Assembly (NCBI GenBank): GCA_937957805.1
Contig: CALFXW010000224.1
Coordinates: 1-49,351, forward strand
Length of the DNA stretch: 49,351 nt
From: an uncultured Sphingopyxis sp.
GTDB taxonomy: Bacteria; Pseudomonadota; Alphaproteobacteria; Sphingomonadales; Sphingomonadaceae
Direction of reading: 5' to 3'
Shown: in pieces, positions 7,016 to 15,327 of the stretch
Position numbering within the stretch: the first letter of the stretch is position 1
Layout: every line of letters begins with the position of its first letter
Notes under the pieces: generated by a model
Seen by the model: only the letters and a program-made list of their open reading frames with translations
What the model was told of the DNA's origin: nothing
The model's database searches: none
Translations under genes and position numbers: made by a program

Positions 7016-8770
7016 TTGGCAGCATTTAGCGATGGGGCGGTTGAAACCACGCTCCGCCCCACCCCGACCGATGACGGCAGTACGCGGCGCTATGCCGATT
7101 TTGTGACGGTGGGCGACGCGCTCGACTATGCGGCAAAGGGCGCGCGCGGGCTTAATTTCCATGACCATCGCGGGACTTTGGCCCGCCCCTACCCCTATGC
7201 CGAATTGCGCGCCGATGCATTGGCCAGCGCGCATCGCCTGATTGCCGCCGGGGTAAAGCCGGGGGATCGTATCGCATTGGTTGCGGAAACCAGCGCCGAA
7301 TTTGCCCAGCTATTCTTTGGGGCCATTTATGCTGGCGCTTGGCCGGTACCACTGCCGCTGCCGACCAGTTTTGGTGGCAAAGATGCCTATGTCGACCAGA
7401 TCATCGTCCAGTTGCAAAGCTGTGACCCATCGATGCTATTCTATCCCGCCATCATCAGCGCGATGGGCGCTGCGGCGGCAGCAGCTCAAGGGGTTAATGG
7501 ACTGATTTGGGAAGATTTTTTGAATTCAGACGCGCCAGAAGTCACCTTGCCTGCGGCGAAAGGGGATGATGTCGCCTACCTCCAATATAGCAGCGGATCG
7601 ACCCGTTTTCCGCATGGTGTTGCGGTGACTCACCATGCGTTGCTCAACAATCTGGCCGCGCACAGCCACGGCATGCATATCGGCGATGGCGACCGCTGTG
7701 TTTCCTGGCTGCCCTGGTATCATGACATGGGGCTGGTCGGCTGCCTCCTTTCCCCCGTCGCCAACCAGGTGTCGGTCGATTATCTGAAGACGGAGGATTT
7801 TGCCCGTCGCCCGCTGGCTTGGCTCGATCTTATCAGCCGGAACAAGGAAAACACCCTCTCTTATTCGCCGACCTTCGGCTATGAGATTTGCGCCCGCCGC
7901 GTGTCGAGCCAGACACATGCCGCCGAACGTTTTGACCTGTCGCGTTGGCGGGTGGCGGGTAATGGCGCGGACATGATCCGCCCCGATGTCATGCAGCGTT
8001 TTGTCGATGTTTTTGCGCAAAGCGGCTTTAACGCCAGTGCATTTTTGCCGAGCTATGGCCTGGCCGAGGCAACATTGGCGGTCAGCATCATGCCGCCGGG
8101 CGAAGGTATTGTCGTTGAACTGGTCGAAGAAAGCGAATTGTCGGGCGGGGTCAATGCCGAACACCGCCCGCAACGATACCGCGCCATCGTCAATTGCGGC
8201 AAAGCGGCGCGCGACATGGCAATCGAAGTACGGGCCGAGGATGGCTCACTGATGGCCGATGGACAGATTGGCAAAATCTGGTGCGCTGGCCCATCCTTGA
8301 TGGTCGGCTATTACAAGGATGAGGCGGCAACCCGCGCCTGCATGGCCGACGGTTGGCTCGACACGGGGGATATGGGTTATTTATCCGATGGTTACATCTA
8401 TGTCGTTGGCCGCGCCAAGGATATGATCATCATCAACGGCAAGAACCATTGGCCGCAGGATATCGAATGGGCGGTTGAACAACTGCCGGGGTTCAAACCG
8501 GGCGACATCGCCGCCTTTGCCATTACCACCGACACGGGTGAGGAATCGCCCGCCGTGCTCGTCCATTGTCGCACCAGCGATGCGGGCGAACGCCAACGTT
8601 TGCGCGCCGAAATAAAGGAAAGGGTGCGTTCAATCACCGGCATGCAATGCATCGTCGAACTGGTACCGCCACGCACGCTGCCGCGCACATCGTCGGGCAA
8701 GCTCAGTCGATCCAAGGCCAGATCGCTCTATTTATCGGGTGAAATCAAACCCTTCGCTGATGCTGCCTGA
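7016..8770 (+). CDS. Fatty acyl-AMP ligase (FAAL-type adenylating enzyme)
   Basis: This is an adenylate-forming enzyme of about 584 residues, activating a fatty acid as acyl-AMP. Motifs include the phosphate loop YLQYSSGSTRFPHGV, the FAAL-typical SWLPWYHDMGLVG, SYGLAEATLAVS, GWLDTGDMGYL, VVGRAKDMIIINGKNHWPQDIE and PRTSSGKLSRSKAR with the C-terminal Lys. FAALs normally pass acyl-AMP to an acyl carrier protein of a PKS or NRPS, but no such partner is near. ATG 7001 lacks a spaced ribosome site. TTG 7016 lies 7 nt after TGAGGAG (7002-7008), so TTG is the better start on sequence grounds. It stands alone between recX (divergent) and the GGDEF/EAL gene. Confidence 0.9.
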   Translation: MAAFSDGAVETTLRPTPTDDGSTRRYADFVTVGDALDYAAKGARGLNFHDHRGTLARPYPYAELRADALASAHRLIAAGVKPGDRIALVAETSAEFAQLFFGAIYAGAWPVPLPLPTSFGGKDAYVDQIIVQLQSCDPSMLFYPAIISAMGAAAAAAQGVNGLIWEDFLNSDAPEVTLPAAKGDDVAYLQYSSGSTRFPHGVAVTHHALLNNLAAHSHGMHIGDGDRCVSWLPWYHDMGLVGCLLSPVANQVSVDYLKTEDFARRPLAWLDLISRNKENTLSYSPTFGYEICARRVSSQTHAAERFDLSRWRVAGNGADMIRPDVMQRFVDVFAQSGFNASAFLPSYGLAEATLAVSIMPPGEGIVVELVEESELSGGVNAEHRPQRYRAIVNCGKAARDMAIEVRAEDGSLMADGQIGKIWCAGPSLMVGYYKDEAATRACMADGWLDTGDMGYLSDGYIYVVGRAKDMIIINGKNHWPQDIEWAVEQLPGFKPGDIAAFAITTDTGEESPAVLVHCRTSDAGERQRLRAEIKERVRSITGMQCIVELVPPRTLPRTSSGKLSRSKARSLYLSGEIKPFADAA

Positions 8771-8800
8771 TTTTTGGGGAAGGGCGCATCGTCGGGCTTC

Positions 8801-8819
8801 GGCGTAACATAATTACGCC
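8801..8819 (+). terminator. Hairpin after the FAAL gene
   Basis: GGCGTAA (8801-8807) and TTACGCC (8813-8819) form a 7-bp stem with a 5-nt loop, 30 bp after the stop codon. There is no clear T-run after it, so termination is uncertain. Confidence 0.35.
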
Positions 8820-8896
8820 TTACCCCCTTCAAAATATGTCAAAAATTGCCAGCAAAATAACCAAACGCTAACCGCTTGGCTGTTAGATGAACGGCT

Positions 8897-11245
8897 ATGT
8901 CATCGAACCAGACCAAGCAGATCGACCATATCCACGTTCCCTGGCGCACCGTCATTTTTGGCGGCGACTTGCCGCAGGTTGATATTTCTGCGCTGCGCCG
9001 GGCGCAGGTGCGGGCAGTCATTCGTCTGGGCTGGGTGCAAATTGGCACCTTTGTGGCCGCCGGATTTGCCATTTTGGCCAATAGCTACGGCACCATGCCG
9101 CTGTGGGCGATGGCACTAGTAATGACCGCAATCCTGTTGCTGAATGGCCTGCGCTATTCCAACCGGCACAAGCGCGGTGAGGATTGGATTGCCGGGACGC
9201 GCGGTTTTGCGGTGCGTGAATTGATGACGGGCGGCGCGCTCGCCCTGTCGCTGACCACCCCTTTGCTCTGGGCCGGGTCACAGGGTCAATGGCAGCTGGT
9301 GTCGAGCAATTGGTTGATTTTGTGCGCTGCCATTGCGCTTTACGGCTTTGCTAGTTCGTCGGTACCGATGTTGTTTGTCGCGGTGATGCCGCTGACCGGC
9401 GCGCTTTCCGCGCTCGCCTTTTTGCTGACCGGCAATTTGATCGGCGCGGTGGCATCCGCCATTTTCACAGCGATTTCGACTGCCAACATATTGCGCGCCG
9501 GGCGTGATTATATCCAGTTTGAGCTAACGACGCGGCAGGCAGCCGAACGCGGGGAAACCGTGTCGATGCTGCTGCGCGAGTTTGAGGATACGACCGCCGA
9601 CTGGTTGTGGCAGATCGACGCCAATCGTCGCATCATTCATGCATCCCCCCGCTTTGCCCATGCCGCAGGTGTGGAGGCGGAGGCGCTGGAGGGCACGGGC
9701 TTCATCAAGCTGCTGGCCGGGGACAGCTGGGAAAGCAGTGATCCTGACCCCGCGATCCGCGATCTTGCCAACAAGCTGAGCCATAGGGAGGCTTTTTCGG
9801 GCCTTACCATCCCTTATCAACGTGGAGAAATGACGCGCTGGTGGGAAATTTCTGCTTCCCCGCTCGTCGATGGTTCGGGCAGTTTCATCGGCTTTCGCGG
9901 GGTTGGATCGGATGTAACCGAACAGCGCGCCTCTGCCGAACGCATTGCGCATCTGGCGCGCTTTGACGGGCTGACGGGTCTGCCCAACCGGCTCATGCTC
10001 AATGAAACGCTGGCTGGCGCACTGGAACAAGCGGCCACATGGCGGCGGCGCTGCGCCTTTTTGATGATCGACCTCGACCGGTTCAAAGCGGTCAATGATA
10101 CGCTGGGCCACCCGATCGGCGACCGCATGTTGGCGCAGGTCGCATCGCGACTAAAGGCATTGTGCGGCGAAAATATCATCGCTGGGCGCTTGGGCGGCGA
10201 TGAATTTGCTGTCGTCATCCGTGAGGTTGATTCGGTGGAATCGGTGGATCGCCTTGGCACCCGCATCATCGAAGTTATTTCCCGACCATATGAAATTGAC
10301 CAGCACACGCTCTATGTCGGTGCATCCATCGGCTATGCGATCGGCCCGCGCGACGGCGCGAGCGTCGAGAAACTGACGCGCAATGCCGACCTTGCCATGT
10401 ACCGATCCAAGGATCGCGGCGGCGGGCTGTGCAATAATTATGAGCCAAGCCTGCATGATCAGGCGCGCGAACGACGCGAAATTGAAATAGAGCTGCGATC
10501 CGCGCTCGAACGCAATGAATTTCTGCTAAATTATCAGCCAGTTGTCCATTCTGATGGGCATGTGGACGGGTTTGAGGCGCTGTTGCGCTGGAACAACCGC
10601 AAGCTGGGCCCGGTATCGCCGGTCAAGTTCGTGCCGGTGGCGGAGGATAGCCGCCTGATCGGCCCGATCGGCGAATGGGTGCTACAAACCGCCTGCCGCG
10701 AAGCCGCCAATTGGCCCGATTCAACCAAAGTCGCGGTCAATGTTTCGGCAGAACAATTAAGCTCTCCCGGCTTTGTTTCATCGGTGATCAATGCACTTTC
10801 GCATAGCGGCATCCGCCCCGGCCGATTGGAACTGGAAGTCACCGAAAGCGTCTTTTTGCGTGAAGTTTCGGGGGCGATGGCAACGCTCGACCAAGTGCGC
10901 GGACTGGGTATCAAATTGGTGCTCGACGATTTTGGTACCGGCTATAGCTCGCTAGGCTATTTGCGCATGGGCCAGTTTACAACGATCAAGGTGGATCGCA
11001 GCTTTGTGAAGGGCGCCTTGACCGGCAACCGCGAATCCATTGCGATTATTCGTGCGGTGGTGGCGCTCGCCGACAGTCTCGACATGTCCACAACCGCCGA
11101 AGGTGTCGAAACGCAAGACGAAGCCGACGCCATCGTCGCGCTTGGTTGCAAGAAGCTGCAAGGATACCACTTTGGGCGTCCGATGCCTGCTGAGGATGCG
11201 CGCGCGATTTTCGGTGCCTATAACCTCAATCGCGCGGTCGGTTGA
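8897..11245 (+). CDS. Membrane PAS-GGDEF-EAL cyclic-di-GMP enzyme
   Basis: The 782-residue protein has an N-terminal membrane region with about six hydrophobic segments (residues 45-200), a PAS domain (about 225-345: DWLWQIDANRRIIHAS to GFRGVGSDVTEQ), a GGDEF domain (about 350-510) and an EAL domain (about 525-775). The cyclase signature is intact (RLGGDEFAVV; LTGLPNR and FLMIDLDRFKAVNDTLGH precede it). The phosphodiesterase residues are also all present: FEALLRW, VNVSAEQL, ELEVTES, LDDFGTGYSS, IKVDRSF, AEGVET and LQGYHFGRPM. It could therefore make or degrade c-di-GMP, with the membrane and PAS parts as sensors. It is a single gene; the N-terminus begins cytoplasmically (MSSNQTKQ). Confidence 0.95.
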   Translation: MSSNQTKQIDHIHVPWRTVIFGGDLPQVDISALRRAQVRAVIRLGWVQIGTFVAAGFAILANSYGTMPLWAMALVMTAILLLNGLRYSNRHKRGEDWIAGTRGFAVRELMTGGALALSLTTPLLWAGSQGQWQLVSSNWLILCAAIALYGFASSSVPMLFVAVMPLTGALSALAFLLTGNLIGAVASAIFTAISTANILRAGRDYIQFELTTRQAAERGETVSMLLREFEDTTADWLWQIDANRRIIHASPRFAHAAGVEAEALEGTGFIKLLAGDSWESSDPDPAIRDLANKLSHREAFSGLTIPYQRGEMTRWWEISASPLVDGSGSFIGFRGVGSDVTEQRASAERIAHLARFDGLTGLPNRLMLNETLAGALEQAATWRRRCAFLMIDLDRFKAVNDTLGHPIGDRMLAQVASRLKALCGENIIAGRLGGDEFAVVIREVDSVESVDRLGTRIIEVISRPYEIDQHTLYVGASIGYAIGPRDGASVEKLTRNADLAMYRSKDRGGGLCNNYEPSLHDQARERREIEIELRSALERNEFLLNYQPVVHSDGHVDGFEALLRWNNRKLGPVSPVKFVPVAEDSRLIGPIGEWVLQTACREAANWPDSTKVAVNVSAEQLSSPGFVSSVINALSHSGIRPGRLELEVTESVFLREVSGAMATLDQVRGLGIKLVLDDFGTGYSSLGYLRMGQFTTIKVDRSFVKGALTGNRESIAIIRAVVALADSLDMSTTAEGVETQDEADAIVALGCKKLQGYHFGRPMPAEDARAIFGAYNLNRAVG

Positions 11246-11370
11246 ATTCGCTTCGGCTTGAATGCACGCGGTGCAGCAGGCGCGGCGCAGTCGGTCTTAG
11301 GCCATAACCAGAGCGTGACCCACTGCCCTGGTGCGGACACTGGCTATGTGCCGCAACGCGGGCAAGTGCG

Positions 11371-11892
11371 TTACCGCCTTTGCGGGTCGCCGACTATCAT
11401 GCCGGGCAGGGCCGGCGGCAGGTGGCCGCCTATCGGTCGGGCGAGCAGGCGCGCGGGGTCAAAGGGGCCGGGCAGTCGCCAGCCAGCCGTCGCTGCCGTG
11501 TCAAATCCGAAAAAACGGCTGTAATAGGGCGCGTCACCCACCAGCATCAGCGCGCCGCCCGCAGCATCCCCCGCGATTGCCAGCATATGCGCCATCATCT
11601 GTTTACCCATGCCGCCGCGTTGCGCCACCGGCGACACCGCAACCGGCCCGACCATGACGAGCGGGTGGCGGCTGCCATCATCCCCCGCCAGCGCGACTGC
11701 CCAGCTTTGCAATACGCCGACCAGCGCAGCCCCGTCCCATGCGCTGAAACTAAGCTTGGCCAGCGGGCGCAGCCCTGCGCGCACGCGATAGGCGGTGCGG
11801 GCGAAACGGTCGGTGCCAAATGCTTGGTCGAGTAGATTTTCAATATCCGCATCAGCAGCGCAGTTCAGGGGTTTCAACTCGACCAATATCAT
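11371..11892 (-). CDS. GNAT N-acetyltransferase
   Basis: The 173-residue protein has the GNAT fold of the YhbS type. A variable N-terminal substrate part comes first (ENLLDQAFGTDRFARTAYRVR), then LVMVGPVAVSPVAQRGGMGKQMMAHML containing the acetyl-CoA binding Q/RxxGxG/A loop (QRGGMG), and then ALMLVGDAPYYSRFFGF, typical of this subgroup. It presumably transfers acetyl from acetyl-CoA to an amine; the substrate cannot be read from sequence. It is divergent from the folB-like gene across a short interval containing a run of eight G. Confidence 0.88.
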   Translation of the reverse strand: MILVELKPLNCAADADIENLLDQAFGTDRFARTAYRVRAGLRPLAKLSFSAWDGAALVGVLQSWAVALAGDDGSRHPLVMVGPVAVSPVAQRGGMGKQMMAHMLAIAGDAAGGALMLVGDAPYYSRFFGFDTAATAGWRLPGPFDPARLLARPIGGHLPPALPGMIVGDPQRR

Positions 11893-11980
11893 CCACTCCG
11901 TTAAGGGGAGCCGCCTTTACGAAAGGGGGGGGCGATTGTCGAATCGCCCGACCGCAATTTTTGTGGAATATGGTGCACCG

Positions 11981-12361
11981 ATGAACCCAGCCGATTGCCT
12001 GACGCTCGAAGTCCATGATCTGGAGGTTGCGGTGCTGACCGGTGTTTATTCAGAGGAAACCCACCTGCCGCAACCGCTCAGGATCAGCGTTACGGCTGAA
12101 CTGGATGTGGCCGACCATTATGCCCCCGAAACCCCGCTCAGCGCCTCCAAATCCTATATGGATTTAAAACATGCGGCGAGCGATGGTTTGCCCCCCGGCG
12201 TCCATTTCACGCTGATAGAGGCGGTCGCCGACCATATTATCGATACGATATTGTTACAGGATTGCGCGGTGCGCCGCGTCAGTGTGCGCATCGTCAAACT
12301 GGCGATTGCCGAAGGGGGTGAAAGCATTGGGATCACGCTGACGCGCGGGCGGCGGCCATGA
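11981..12361 (+). CDS. folB: Dihydroneopterin aldolase-like protein (FolB family)
   Basis: The 126-residue protein has the FolB/tunnelling-fold pattern: LEVHDLEVAVLTGVYSEETHLPQPLRISVTAEL, with the Glu and Gln that contact the pterin. A lid region follows, then FTLIEAVADHIIDTIL (substrate Glu in LIEA) and VSVRIVKLAIAEGGESIGITLTR with the catalytic Lys of the VRIxK motif. The enzyme splits dihydroneopterin to 6-hydroxymethyl-dihydropterin in folate synthesis. The frame is open from 11795, but ATG 11981 (MNPADC) gives the family length. Its stop overlaps the start of the next gene (ATGA), so the two are coupled. Confidence 0.8.
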   Translation: MNPADCLTLEVHDLEVAVLTGVYSEETHLPQPLRISVTAELDVADHYAPETPLSASKSYMDLKHAASDGLPPGVHFTLIEAVADHIIDTILLQDCAVRRVSVRIVKLAIAEGGESIGITLTRGRRP

Positions 12362-13116
12362 CGCGGCCATTGGCGCTGATCACGGGCGGTTTGCACCGCA
12401 TCGGCGCGGCAATTGGCGCGGCGCTGGCGGGGGCGGGATATGACCTTGCGCTCCATTCGGGGCATGGCGGGGATATGGATGGTGGGTTGCGCACCGCGGC
12501 AGATGCAGCGGGCGCGCAGATTTTTCTGGTCACCGCTGATCTGGCGCGGCGCGGCGCGGCGGACGAGCTGTTTGACGAAGTGGTAAAGCTTGCAGGGCGG
12601 GCGCCCATCGCGCTGGTCAATAATGCGGCGATGTTTGGCGATGGCGACGGTTGGGCAATGACCGAAGATGCGCTGCACGATCATATGGCGGTCAATATGG
12701 TCGCCCCCGTGCGTTTGACACAGCGTATGGCAATCGCTGCGCGGGATGGGGCAACGCGCGCCAGCATCGTCCATATCCTTGACCAGCGGGTCTTTCAGCC
12801 GGTGGCCGATCAGGCGGCCTATACCATGGCGAAACAGGCGCTGTGGCAGGCGTTAAGGACACAGGCACGCAGCCTTGCCCCCCATGCGCGGGTCAATGGC
12901 GTTGCGCCGGGGCTGACGCTGCCCGCGCCCGATTATGCGCCCGGGCAGATGGAACGGATGGCAGCCAAAATGCCGCTCGAACGGCTGGCCAGCCCGACAG
13001 ATATTGCCGATGCGGTGCTGTTCCTGCTGCGCGCCGACAACATCACTGGACAGAGTATCTGCGTCGATGGTGGTGCCAATCTGGTCGGCTGGCCGCGCGA
13101 TTTCGCCTTTCTTTGA
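12358..13116 (+). CDS. SDR-family pteridine (dihydromonapterin) reductase-like protein
   Basis: This is a short-chain dehydrogenase of 252 residues. The nucleotide motif is TGGLHRIG, matching the TGxxxRxG form of pteridine reductases PTR1 and FolM rather than the usual TGxxxGxG. LVNNAAMFG follows. The usual catalytic Ser position is Asp (HILDQRVF), 13 residues before YTMAK, the same Asp-x12-Tyr-x3-Lys geometry as in PTR1. With the FolB-like gene immediately upstream (ATGA overlap), reduction of a pterin or dihydrofolate is the likely role. A generic SDR function cannot be excluded. Confidence 0.8.
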   Translation: MTRPLALITGGLHRIGAAIGAALAGAGYDLALHSGHGGDMDGGLRTAADAAGAQIFLVTADLARRGAADELFDEVVKLAGRAPIALVNNAAMFGDGDGWAMTEDALHDHMAVNMVAPVRLTQRMAIAARDGATRASIVHILDQRVFQPVADQAAYTMAKQALWQALRTQARSLAPHARVNGVAPGLTLPAPDYAPGQMERMAAKMPLERLASPTDIADAVLFLLRADNITGQSICVDGGANLVGWPRDFAFL

Positions 13117-13118
13117 CC

Positions 13119-14051
13119 CTATTTCTTCAGCCCAATCTCACGCAGCCGCTCTTGCAAATAATCATCGGCGGTAATGGGTTCCGGGTAGCGATTGGGGTGG
13201 GTGGCATCGATGCATCCGGGCAGGGTTTCGATCAGAAAATCGGAACGAAAATGCAGGAAATAGGGCATGGAATAACGCGAAATGCCCGCCCGTTCGCTGC
13301 TGGGGTTGCGCACGCGGTGGGTGGTTGATGGCAGGCGGTGGTTGGTCAGCCGTTGCAACATATCGCCCACATTGACGCTGATGGCACCGGGTGGCGGTGC
13401 GACCGGCAACCACTGTCCATCACGGTCGAGGATTTCCAAACCCGCCTCCTCCGCGCCAAGCAGCAGGGTGATGGTATTTATATCCTCATGCGCTTCGGCG
13501 CGGATACCGTCGGGCGACCCCGCAACCGGCGGGTAATGGAGCAAGCGCAGCACGCTGTTCCCATCCTTTATCGTGGGGGCAAACCAGTCGCCCCCTAGCC
13601 CGAGATAATGGCCGAGCGCGGCGAGGAGCAGCCCGCCCACACGGTCCAGTTCGGCAAACATGCGCGCATAAACCGCTTGAAAATCCGCCGGTTGGTCGGG
13701 CCAAAGATTATTGGGCTGTTGCGCCAGCAGCGGGTGTCCGGCGGGTAAATCGCGCCCGATGTGCCAAAACTCCTTCAGATCGACATGCTTTGCACCCTTG
13801 GCAATTTCGGTACCAAAGGGGGTGTAGCCGCGCGCGCCCGACAATTCGGGGCGGTGAAAGCGGCGCTTATACCCCTCATCCATCGCGAAAAATTGCGCGC
13901 TATATTCCCAAGCCCGCGCAATCAAATCTGCGTCGATGTCATGACCCGTAATCAGCGCAAAACCATAGCGGGCGAAACTGTCGCCAAAATCCTGCGCGAA
14001 TTGGGCGGGACCAAGATCGCAGATTGAAATAACCGGAACGGCGTTGGTCAT
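13119..14051 (-). CDS. 2-oxoglutarate/Fe(II)-dependent oxygenase, isopenicillin N synthase family
   Basis: The 310-residue protein has the N-terminal part of the family (VISICDLGPAQFAQDFGDSFARYGFALITGH) and the catalytic double-stranded beta-helix. Iron ligands are in EAHEDINTITLLL (HxD) and STTHRVRNP (distal His), and the oxoglutarate-binding pair is in SRYSMPYF (RxS). The frame is open far upstream (to 14660), but ATG 14051 (MTNAVPVI) gives the family start, and the upstream part is antisense to the fasciclin gene. It ends 3 bp from the stop of the pterin reductase gene. The substrate is unknown. Confidence 0.9.
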   Translation of the reverse strand: MTNAVPVISICDLGPAQFAQDFGDSFARYGFALITGHDIDADLIARAWEYSAQFFAMDEGYKRRFHRPELSGARGYTPFGTEIAKGAKHVDLKEFWHIGRDLPAGHPLLAQQPNNLWPDQPADFQAVYARMFAELDRVGGLLLAALGHYLGLGGDWFAPTIKDGNSVLRLLHYPPVAGSPDGIRAEAHEDINTITLLLGAEEAGLEILDRDGQWLPVAPPPGAISVNVGDMLQRLTNHRLPSTTHRVRNPSSERAGISRYSMPYFLHFRSDFLIETLPGCIDATHPNRYPEPITADDYLQERLREIGLKK

Positions 14052-14127
14052 GGGTGCCAATTTCCCTCTATTACCCCCAAACTTCCCCCATAGTATTTGC
14101 GGGGCAAAAGGCATAGGGGAAAGCGCC

Positions 14128-14724
14128 ATGACGCACCGCGCCCCCACCCTCATCACCCTATGCTTATTGGCCGGGCTTGGTGGGTGCAGCGGCGATGCGC
14201 CGGGCGGCGGTGCGCGCGCCATCGCCAATGATCCCACAAGGTCGGTTGAACCGGCCAGCCTTGCTGCCGCCATGCGCCGATTGCCCGAGTTTTCGACCAG
14301 CCGAACCTTGTTTGACCGCGCGGGGTTGACGGCGATGCTCGCCAATCCGACATCGCACCTCACCCTGCTCGTCCCGCGCGACAGTGCATTTGCCCAATGG
14401 GATGCCGGTGCGCGTGCCGCCATTTTGGCGCAAGAAGGCGCGGCAACCGCTCGGCAGATGCGCGCACTGATGCTGCCGACGACAATTAGGGCCGAGGAAT
14501 TGCGCACCCGCATATTGGCGGGCGGCGGCAGCTTCACCGCGACCAGCATGGCAGGAACGCCGCTGACATTTTCCATCGAAAATGGCATTTTCATGGTCAC
14601 TATGCCCGGCGGCAGCGCGTCGATGGGCAGCGCCGAACTCGCCACCGCCAATGGTGCCATTTATATATTGGACCGCCTCCCCGCTGCCCCCGCCGCCCCT
14701 GTCTCTGCTATCCAAGGAAATTGA
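14128..14724 (+). CDS. Fasciclin-domain lipoprotein
   Basis: The 198-residue protein has a lipoprotein signal (LITLCLLAGLGGC) and one fasciclin/FAS1 domain: TLFDRAGLTAMLANPTSHLTLLVPRDSAFAQW, ALMLPTTIRAEELRTRILAGGGSFTA and GAIYILDRLP. FAS1 proteins are extracytoplasmic adhesion or matrix proteins; the exact partner is unknown. ATG 14128 follows AGGGGAAAGCGCC, a good ribosome site. It runs 3 bp ahead of the EVE gene on the same strand, so the two are probably in one operon. Confidence 0.85.
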   Translation: MTHRAPTLITLCLLAGLGGCSGDAPGGGARAIANDPTRSVEPASLAAAMRRLPEFSTSRTLFDRAGLTAMLANPTSHLTLLVPRDSAFAQWDAGARAAILAQEGAATARQMRALMLPTTIRAEELRTRILAGGGSFTATSMAGTPLTFSIENGIFMVTMPGGSASMGSAELATANGAIYILDRLPAAPAAPVSAIQGN

Positions 14725-14727
14725 CCC

Positions 14728-15144
14728 ATGGCCTATTGGCTGATGAAATCGGAACCCGACGCCTATAGCTGGGATGATTTGGTGGAGGAGGGGGAGGGGA
14801 CTTGGGACGGCGTGCGCAACCATGCCGCTGCCATCCACCTCAAAACCATGGCGGTTGGTGACCAAGCCTTTTTCTATCATAGCAATATCGGCAAGGAAAT
14901 TATCGGCGTGGTGACCATTAGCGCCACCGCCCACCCCGACCCGACCGAGCCGGAGGGAACACGCTGGGTTGCGGTCAAGGTAAAGCCGCTGCGCCGCGTT
15001 GAACGGCCTGTGTCGCTCGCCCAGATAAAGGGGGATGACCGGCTGGTCGATATGGCGATGCGCCGTCAGTCGCGCCTGTCGGTGTCGCCGGTAACCGCAG
15101 GGGAATGGGCGATCATCATGGAAATGGCGCAAACTAGACCGTAA
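14728..15144 (+). CDS. EVE domain protein
   Basis: The 138-residue protein is a complete EVE (PUA-like) domain: MAYWLMKSEPDAYSWDDLV, TWDGVRNHAAAIHLKTMAVGDQAFFYHS, GVVTISATAHPDPTEPEG and VAVKVKPLRRVERPVSLAQIK. EVE proteins bind modified bases in DNA or RNA, and standalone versions of this length are common in proteobacteria. The exact ligand here is not known. It lies 3 bp after the fasciclin gene. Confidence 0.92.
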   Translation: MAYWLMKSEPDAYSWDDLVEEGEGTWDGVRNHAAAIHLKTMAVGDQAFFYHSNIGKEIIGVVTISATAHPDPTEPEGTRWVAVKVKPLRRVERPVSLAQIKGDDRLVDMAMRRQSRLSVSPVTAGEWAIIMEMAQTRP

Positions 15145-15327
15145 CCTCATAATGGAGCGCCGATATGCACAGAAATTTGCTCCGAAACGGCGCAGAAATT
15201 GTCAGTTTTCACAGTAAATCGCTGATATTTTGTTCGAAATTGGCGGCTATTGTCTTTGTTATGGCGCCAATATACCCCTAGTCTTCCTATATCGCGCCAG
15301 GATGGCGCGAACTGGGGGAGGCTGACC

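Noticed and set aside
13119..14660. N-terminal 200 residues of the extended oxygenase frame
   Set aside because: The part upstream of 14051 is antisense to the fasciclin lipoprotein gene and unlike any oxygenase N-terminus.
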